Source: Ectobius pallidus
Taxonomy: Eukaryota; Arthropoda; Insecta; Blattodea; Ectobiidae
DNA length: 64,000 nt
Assembly (NCBI GenBank): GCA_964059195.1
Contig: CAXKWD010000006.1
Span: forward strand, 64,125,073 to 64,189,072
Direction of reading: 5' to 3'
A model generated the notes under the pieces. It was not told the origin of the DNA, did no database searches, and worked only from the letters and a program-made list of their open reading frames with translations. This document shows positions 57,266 to 64,000 of the stretch, one piece after another. The position numbers and the translations under genes were made by a program. Within the stretch, counting starts at the first letter, position 1. Every line of letters begins with the position of its first letter.

Positions 57266-60200
57266 CAACAATATACATCATGGTAAATCTCAAACTTTTG
57301 ACGGTGGATATCACACCAAAATTACCGAATTCTTCGAGGAAAGATGGTGCCGAAAGGTATTTTGCCGAGATAAACAATACAGTAAGAATAGTAAGAATGG
57401 GGTATATTTCGCAACAGTAAATACCCATAAACAGTTTGAACGTTTAATTTGCGTCTGTTTTATAATGAGAGTTCTTTGGTTATGAAAACAGTTTTATTTA
57501 TTTCATTACCTTTATCAAAAAATAAATTTACCATGCAGTAAGTTATATGTGAAGAATCCACCTTACACCCATGTTATTATAATAGATCTATGCTCATCCC
57601 AAGAAGTTTAGAGCCTGGTAGCGTGTAAATAACAACAGTATATTGCCAGATAATGAAAGTTAATTTAATTCAAAAGGGAAGGACTCGATTTTTCAACAGT
57701 CATTGCCGGTAACGTAACTTACAACACTACTTACCACACTACTTACCGCACTACTTACCGCACACTTGCGTCATTATATCAAAGCCTGTAACTTTTGATA
57801 TATCCCTTATTGCAGACATAAAATATAATCATTTTTTGTAGTCGAAGTTCACAATCTCAATCTTTCCTGCCTTTAGTTCCTTGTTATTTCTTAATATTAA
57901 CATACGATAATTCATTACCTTCTAAATGCCATGCATTGCAGATCTCGGTATAGTTGGCCTGCGCACTCCCTAGTAGGCTAATCAATATTTCTATCAAATC
58001 GGTATTCTTGTATCTTGACAACAGCTGTTCTACGCTATTAATTATTTTGACTAGAGTTATTTTCTTCAAATACTATATCGCTCTTAATAGTTTGCATGCA
58101 CGGCCAAGAGATCTTGCAACTCTGCTAAGTTACTCACGCGGAGTTGACATGTAGCTGTCAAAATGCATTCTTAGATTCTGATCGGTTGAAATTCCTGAGG
58201 TAACAATCTGATTGGTGCGGCAGGAAATAAAGAACATTGCTCTCTCCTGTATTAAATATCAAAGGCATTCCGCATGTTAACCATTCCAGTCTCACAATAA
58301 TACCTATAAAGGATTTGTTACTGACAGATCTCCAATCTGGCATGTAAATGTTAATTCTTCTGTGTCAGCAACCCTTTATAGGTATCTTTAATTACTAGAG
58401 CTTACAGGCGGACAATCTTAACCCTAGCTGTTTCATTGAGCACTAGCGGAATGATTGAAGGTTTACTGTACTATGTATTTTAACATTTATGTACATTGCA
58501 CAACAGTACAGGTAAAATGTTGTACTGTCTGAATAGAACTACAACCTGCCATGATCGATGTTTTACTGTATAGTGTTTCTAAAGCGTTTTTCACGTTATG
58601 AATGCAATTCAATATTTCGTTCCAGAAATTGAACCAGTTCTCTATTCTTTTTCAATGTCTAATCCAAACAATAAAGTGGAAAAGGGATATTATTTTTGCA
58701 GCCTGGTACACGAGCCATGTGATTAATAGTGTGTTTGGTACACGCCTGCTATTAGGAGCTCGCACAAAGTTAGCGTAATGCTGCTTGTTTCAACCGACAC
58801 ATATTGAGTCTAAGGTGGCACGTGTGGGAAATAGCTGCCACCTTCCTTAAGCACAACAAACTGCAAGCTGTTTATCATCTCTGTGTACTTGCTCCTGTCT
58901 AGACACATTGTATATGCTGCTTCTGATGTCATAGCCACCTGTTCTTAACTTAATGCCGCCCTATATGATTATACTTATCATGATGATGATGATGATGATG
59001 ATGATGACGAGTTAAAATGTACAAAACTGTAATTAAACGCGTTAAAAATTGAAATGTAGTTTACCTTACTTATTAAAGCCTACATAAAAACGGTGCGGAC
59101 AAGAAAACAGAGATAAGAGCAACTTTGCTCTCAAGATCAACAATGCAAAAAATTGATTAAAAAGTCTTAATTTAAAACAAAGTCCTTGACTAAATCAACG
59201 TAATTAACACAACATAACTGGTTGTATGGTTGGGTAAGGTGTGCGTGGAACTCGAATTCAAGCCACCTCCTCGTGGTAAGTTCCTGGTCATTTCATTAAA
59301 AAAAAAAGTTGAAATTGATGAAGAGATGCAAGAAGGTGTACTCTTATCAAAATAGAATATATAAAATCCCTCAATAACGAATTACAAAGAAAGATGTATT
59401 TAAAGATCTCTACTGAACAGAACTAGCCCTATTTAGTCATTCCACTCATTGTACACAGCATTATTGTATATTTTGTTGATTACCTTGTAATTTACTTATA
59501 ACTGCTTAACTTAATAATTTAATTTCATAAATTTAAAGGTTCATTAGAATTTAGTTTCACATTTTCCTTTGTTTTTTCTTGTAATGTTATTTTTTCTTCA
59601 ATGAAACATGCTTTTAAATTAGTTATTATGCTTAGCCTTAATCTTAACCTTAATACTAGACCTATCTTTAGTTTCTTATTCATTATATTTTTTCATGTAA
59701 ATCATCTTCATCACATCCGCGTCGTGTTCAAAATGAATGTGTATGACTGGTGTGTCGCGTCTTATGTGTTCGTGTTGTCTCGAAGGTGGGCCGGCATTGG
59801 GATGATCACTATTTCTGAATTATTGAATCTAATGGAATATTGATAATTTAAGCTATACCATGCACACTTTGAGTCCTTAACTCATGAACGCAATAAAACA
59901 ATGCCACTTTGTTTGTCTCTTTATATCCATCTCCCGTCTATGAGTAGCCTAAATACTTCTTGATGAGTGCTTGCTAAATGTAAATTGACCTTATAAACGT
60001 GGCTTCTTCTTACACTATTTTATTAGCTTCTGAACTATTGTTATTACATTAATTAATTTTAGTACACCAGCCTAGGCCGGTAAAGTATTTTTACCGACCT
60101 ATCCGGTAAAATCGTCATGGCAACTGAAAATCCAGGTGTCAGTAACTAGTCATGCCAACTGTAACAGGTTTTGAAACAAAATACTTGACCATAAAACAAA

Positions 60201-61639
60201 AAATATCAGGCAACTTTGTTAAATTACATTACTCAGAAATTTACCTAGGTGTTTAACAAAACAATTAATAATATAACAAATATAGGCCTAACCCAACATA
60301 GCTACATTATTCTTAAGAAACCCGCACTACCATCTAATCCGCAATTCGTATTGGTTCATAGCATGGGATTCTGGCGGCTGTGTGAATATGACGTCAACAA
60401 ATGTTTGACTATGACTTTTATAATTCATTGTACTGCATTTTCATTTAATTTCATATTATTTACAGAGCATTTACTAAAAAATATTATATGCACCACGCAC
60501 GCAAAAGCTTTAGTGGACTCATCCAGTATTTCGGCCTCGGTCGCAATACTAGATTCGTCCGCTAAAGCGTTATTTTACGTACTTGATACATAAATAGCTA
60601 TTATACCAGTCTGTTTTAAAACTTAGGCTAATCATCGTATATTCCCAAAGCTAAATCATATACCACGGCGCCTGCGCAAATTGTAAGTACGCTGAAAAAT
60701 GACATTGTGCGCATACGTCTTAGTGTAAGACAGTACACGAACTGACTTTGGGAAGGTCATGGAGAGGAAACAGCCTATACGGCACTACATCTGCTTTACA
60801 ATTGGAAAGTCAGAATCTGTTCTATTGGTCTAGTCAGTGTTGATGGTCTTATCACCATCAGTTCACCGCAAGGGTAGGTTCTATTTATAGCATGGTAAAC
60901 AAATCCCAGGTGTTCGATTGTGCCTTCTTACACGGTGGTCTGGGGACTGAAAGACAACTATCTCATTGGCAAGCACTGCTGTAGCGTCCACAACCAGTAA
61001 TCAGTTTGTAACTTGGAGTCAATCGGGACGGCGTGTGTGCGGTATATTCGGTAGGCATTTCTGTCTTATAAGTGCATAAGTGGCAAGCGTGTGATGTTAT
61101 AAATTCAACTCTATAATGTAAGTGGAGTGCTAAATCACCTTGTACTGTAGAGGTATACACTAGAAGGAAATTAGACTGCTTAGAGAATGTTATTTGGGTA
61201 GTATGCTGTACATACCAAATTACATACTTCTGTACAATGAAAATTAACCGCGATTCTTAATACATGTGCACTCAGTGGTACTCAGTAGTGGGGGGGGGGG
61301 GGAGTTACCAGATTACCCACACCACACCTCTTCTGCTAGTCTAATCGTAATTTTGTTTTAATTTCTACCGTTAACTTTACTTGACATAAGTTTGAACTTC
61401 GTTGTGAATTTCTGTTATGCAAAATTTTCAGCAGGTAAATCATACGACCCAATTGGCACAATGTGTTTAATTGTATTAGTTGTATTAATGCCATATAATT
61501 TAGTTGCGTGAAAAGTATACTTCTGTTCCATAAACACTTTATTTTGCCTCTTCAGTATCAATAATCGATGTCGTTGCATTAATAATATAGGTTAAACTTT
61601 TTAAGGAATACATTTGTAAGGAGAAAACTCATAGAGGCG
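54521..61639. other. Long gene-free stretch with simple repeats
   Basis: Microsatellites lie at 57219-57262 (AAT then AAC), 58978-59008 (GAT) and 61291-61303 (poly-G). No recognisable coding sequence, RNA gene or bounded mobile element was found. Frames of 60-114 codons, such as 60249-60593, show no domains. Confidence 0.45.
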
Positions 61640-61916
61640 TGGGAAATACCAACGCTTAGTGTTGGCAACGGTGGGTATAGGACAAGGCGGAATTATGGAC
61701 TCGTCCCTTTCCTCGCGTTCGATCTAATAGAAGAAGTTCGTGCTTTCGTAACCGCTATAATTGTTATAAGGATAATTAAATTCAGTGATTGTGTTGTATT
61801 GTGATTAACGGCGTAAATGTAACCATAGTGCTTTTGACGTGTGTGTGAAGTGTGGAGTTTCTTCCCGGTGCTGTGTGTTCCCGGCAGTGCTGGAATTCAA
61901 CTACCATCTTTGAAAG
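61640..61916 (+). other. Candidate non-coding first exon with splice donor
   Basis: A GC- and CpG-richer patch ends in TTGAAAG followed by GTGAGT, a strong donor at 61917. TCAGTG near 61782 resembles an arthropod initiator element. No long frame begins within it, so it would be 5' UTR. It sits 700 bp upstream of a SINE that would then be intronic. The inference is weak without transcript data. Confidence 0.3.
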
Positions 61917-62562
61917 GTGAGTTTGTTATTTTGTATAACATCCTTTAGCCTTTGCGTTATGTAGAAGTGGCGGTATTTATTTATGTTAAATACCCAATAT
62001 TAATTAATTTGTTTAATGCCGTTTAATGTTGCTGACTCAATCTAACCTATTCGTCAGTTATCACCATTGCCATATTGAATTGCCGTAATGGAATGCAGTA
62101 ATGGCGGATATTACATGTCTTCAGAAGCAAAGATAAATTTAAATCAATGACCATAAGCAAGATGTTACTGAAATTATAGAATATGTTTCAATAATTGTGA
62201 TGGAAATACGGTGGTGGTCTCCTAGTTCCGTATTATTAGGGAGGCAGTGATATTAGTTACGCTGAAGTAGAAGTTTACCAATACGGTATTTGGAAGACGA
62301 TTCCTTTTCATAATAAACTGCTTTGTTACTACTGTTAACATGTTATAAGCTAATTTACTGTTTTAAATACAGTACTTACACATTTTTTAACTAGCAACCA
62401 TAACTATTAGCTGCAATATTTTTCATGAAGAGTTGTGTTTCTTTGCTTCAAGATAATGTTGTCATTCTTATTGGATACCAATCCAAAATATTGCCAGTAG
62501 CCTAATAGTTATGTAGGCTAGGAATGAGGAGATCCACAACCGAAGTTAATTAAATGTGTACT
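61917..62562. other. AT-rich sequence, possibly intronic
   Basis: No feature other than the donor at its left end. Confidence 0.35.
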
Positions 62563-62575
62563 GTAGAAATGTCGA

Positions 62576-62894
62576 GTCCGCCGGCGTGGTCCTGTGGTTA
62601 GCGTCGCTGACTACGGATCCGTCGGCCCGGGTTCGATTCCCGGTACCTCCTCGGATTTTTCTGAGGTAGGGAGGTCTGGTAGGGGTGCACTCAGCCTCGT
62701 GATTCAAATTGAGGAGCTACTTGATAGAGAAGTAGCGGCTCCGGTCAAGAAAACCACCATTAACGGCCGTGGGTGTCGAAATGCTGACCACATGCCCCCC
62801 AATCCTGCCATCTGCCTACGGGAGATGACGCAGCGGTCGGGTGGTAGGCCAAGACCCTCCAGGGATGTAGCGCCACGGAGTTTAGTTTAGTTTA
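62576..62894 (+). mobile_element. tRNA-derived SINE-A, young copy with 13 bp TSD
   Basis: The tRNA-like head reads GTGGTTAGCGTCGCTGACTA (A box) and CCCGGGTTCGATTCCCGG (B box with paired T-stem). A ~230 bp body includes GAAGTAGCGGCTCCGGTC and CCATCTGCC, then a short (TTTAG)n tail. GTAGAAATGTCGA at 62563-62575 and 62895-62907 is a perfect 13 bp target duplication. The 98-codon frame across it is incidental. Confidence 0.92.
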
Positions 62895-62907
62895 GTAGAA
62901 ATGTCGA

Positions 62908-63640
62908 TGATTATAGTGACAAAACCATTACAGTGTATCAAAAAATTGTACAGTACAGTTACTAAATCAAACACAATAATCCAATAAAATACACTAATCT
63001 GTATATCTTTTCATGTTATTTTCTACCATCTTTCACTCACATAAACCACTACCATCTTAAATTTTTCTTGGTAATTACTGTTTAATATATTAGGTAAAAG
63101 AATACAGAATATTAATGGTCAAACTGAATTCGCTTTTCACAGTTATAAAACTAGAAACTTATGACATTAGAAGTGAGCTTTATTTTATACAACTCAGAGT
63201 AATTTCAGTTTATGTTTCTGAAGTTTTACAATAGTTTTCTTACATGTAATAAATTATGAGGGTATGACTAGGTCAAGGCAGCAATTAAAATGTCAATATT
63301 TTAATAATGCAGTTCCTAGTAAGTCATTGGCGTTGCTATGCTACATATTATGCCTACATGTAAAATCAATAAAGTACCTATTCTACTCTTTTCAATTCTA
63401 AAAAATTGATGTGAAATTCATATAACTTCCTCTGCTAAATAAAATTTAGCCTCTTATGGCCGAGTGCACCATTCTCCGGTTTTCTCAGCCGGTTTGTTAC
63501 CGCGGTAAACGTAATACCGGGATATTCTCAAAATCTCTGTGCACCATTGCTAAAATACCGCGGTTTGCTAATGCTTGGAAATATTGCGGTTACTCTGCTC
63601 CGAATCCATTTCCATTGATGGTTTCTTCCATGGCCGCTAG
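62908..63640. other. Unassigned; possible transposon end at 63457
   Basis: TTATGGCCGAGTGCACCATT (63453-63472) resembles a TTA-flanked Harbinger terminus, but no inverted partner was found. 63470-63600 has repeated CCGCGGT and GTGCACCATT strings. Confidence 0.3.
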
Positions 63641-63811
<171 letters not shown>

Positions 63812-63814
<3 letters not shown>

Positions 63815-64000
63815 CGTCTGCCAGTCACATGGTTCGCCTAGGCTATTGGTTTTCCAAATTCTATTTATTTGTTGCCTTATTATTCAATAAATAGATGTTC
63901 ATAAGGATAAAAGGGAATATTATATTGCGTATATATGTCGTCTGAATTCAAACTTTGAATTCAAGCACCATACATACTGTACCAATCGTGAAATGAGATG
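63812..64000. other. AT-rich end of window
   Basis: No feature is seen. Confidence 0.5.

Noticed and set aside
62576..62650. A true tRNA gene
   Set aside because: A and B boxes are good, but it continues into a SINE body with a tail and 13 bp TSD. The cloverleaf is only tRNA-like.

Overview
The window is 64 kb of AT-rich, repeat-dominated animal nuclear DNA. It has no bacterial-type gene packing, operons, rRNA or true tRNA genes. The tRNA-derived SINEs, APE-type LINEs, Ty3/gypsy LTR element, Harbinger/hAT/Tc1-like DNA elements and very long gene-free stretches fit a large insect genome. A cockroach/termite-like (Blattodea) source is my inference from overall style, not something the sequence proves.

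Layout. 1-4.3 kb: LINE fragment running off the left edge, a Tc1-like element with long inverted arms, a dispersed ~0.6 kb repeat in two adjacent copies, and a LINE RNase H relic. 4.3-11 kb: mostly unassignable, with a second LINE relic (8.4-9.6 kb) and an internally deleted transposase. 11.4-12.8 kb: a PIF/Harbinger-like element carrying a decayed Myb/SANT-like gene and two later insertions, one of them a 290 bp fold-back. 15.7-21.4 kb: a hAT-like element, a SINE, a five-unit ~150 bp tandem array, and a putative LTR-type insertion that itself contains a TGACA-rich TIR element. 22-35 kb: palindromic MITEs, SINEs, an inverted repeat, a candidate 55 bp coding exon (32.9 kb), otherwise intron-like or intergenic DNA. 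36.6-46.0 kb: a complete Ty3/gypsy-type retrotransposon on the minus strand. 46.0-47.3 kb: an older, related LTR into which it apparently inserted. 49.5-52.8 kb: three LINE relics abutting on the minus strand. 54-64 kb: a MITE, simple repeats, a candidate non-coding first exon (61.6-61.9 kb) and a well preserved SINE.

The only system of cooperating genes is the retrotransposon. It has 1,228 bp LTRs that read identical, a 4 bp target duplication and a primer site matching the 3' end of tRNA-Lys(CUU). Gag is joined to pol by a canonical U UUA AAC minus-one slippery site two codons before the gag stop, and pol keeps protease, RT, RNase H and integrase motifs. Most other coding traces are broken transposon genes.

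The least expected signal is the palindrome AGGCCT, mostly inside (A)TAGGCCTA(T). It occurs about 37 times, roughly six times a simple composition estimate. In one place, comparing the two arms of the Tc1-like element shows it as an 8 bp insertion flanked by a 5 bp direct repeat.
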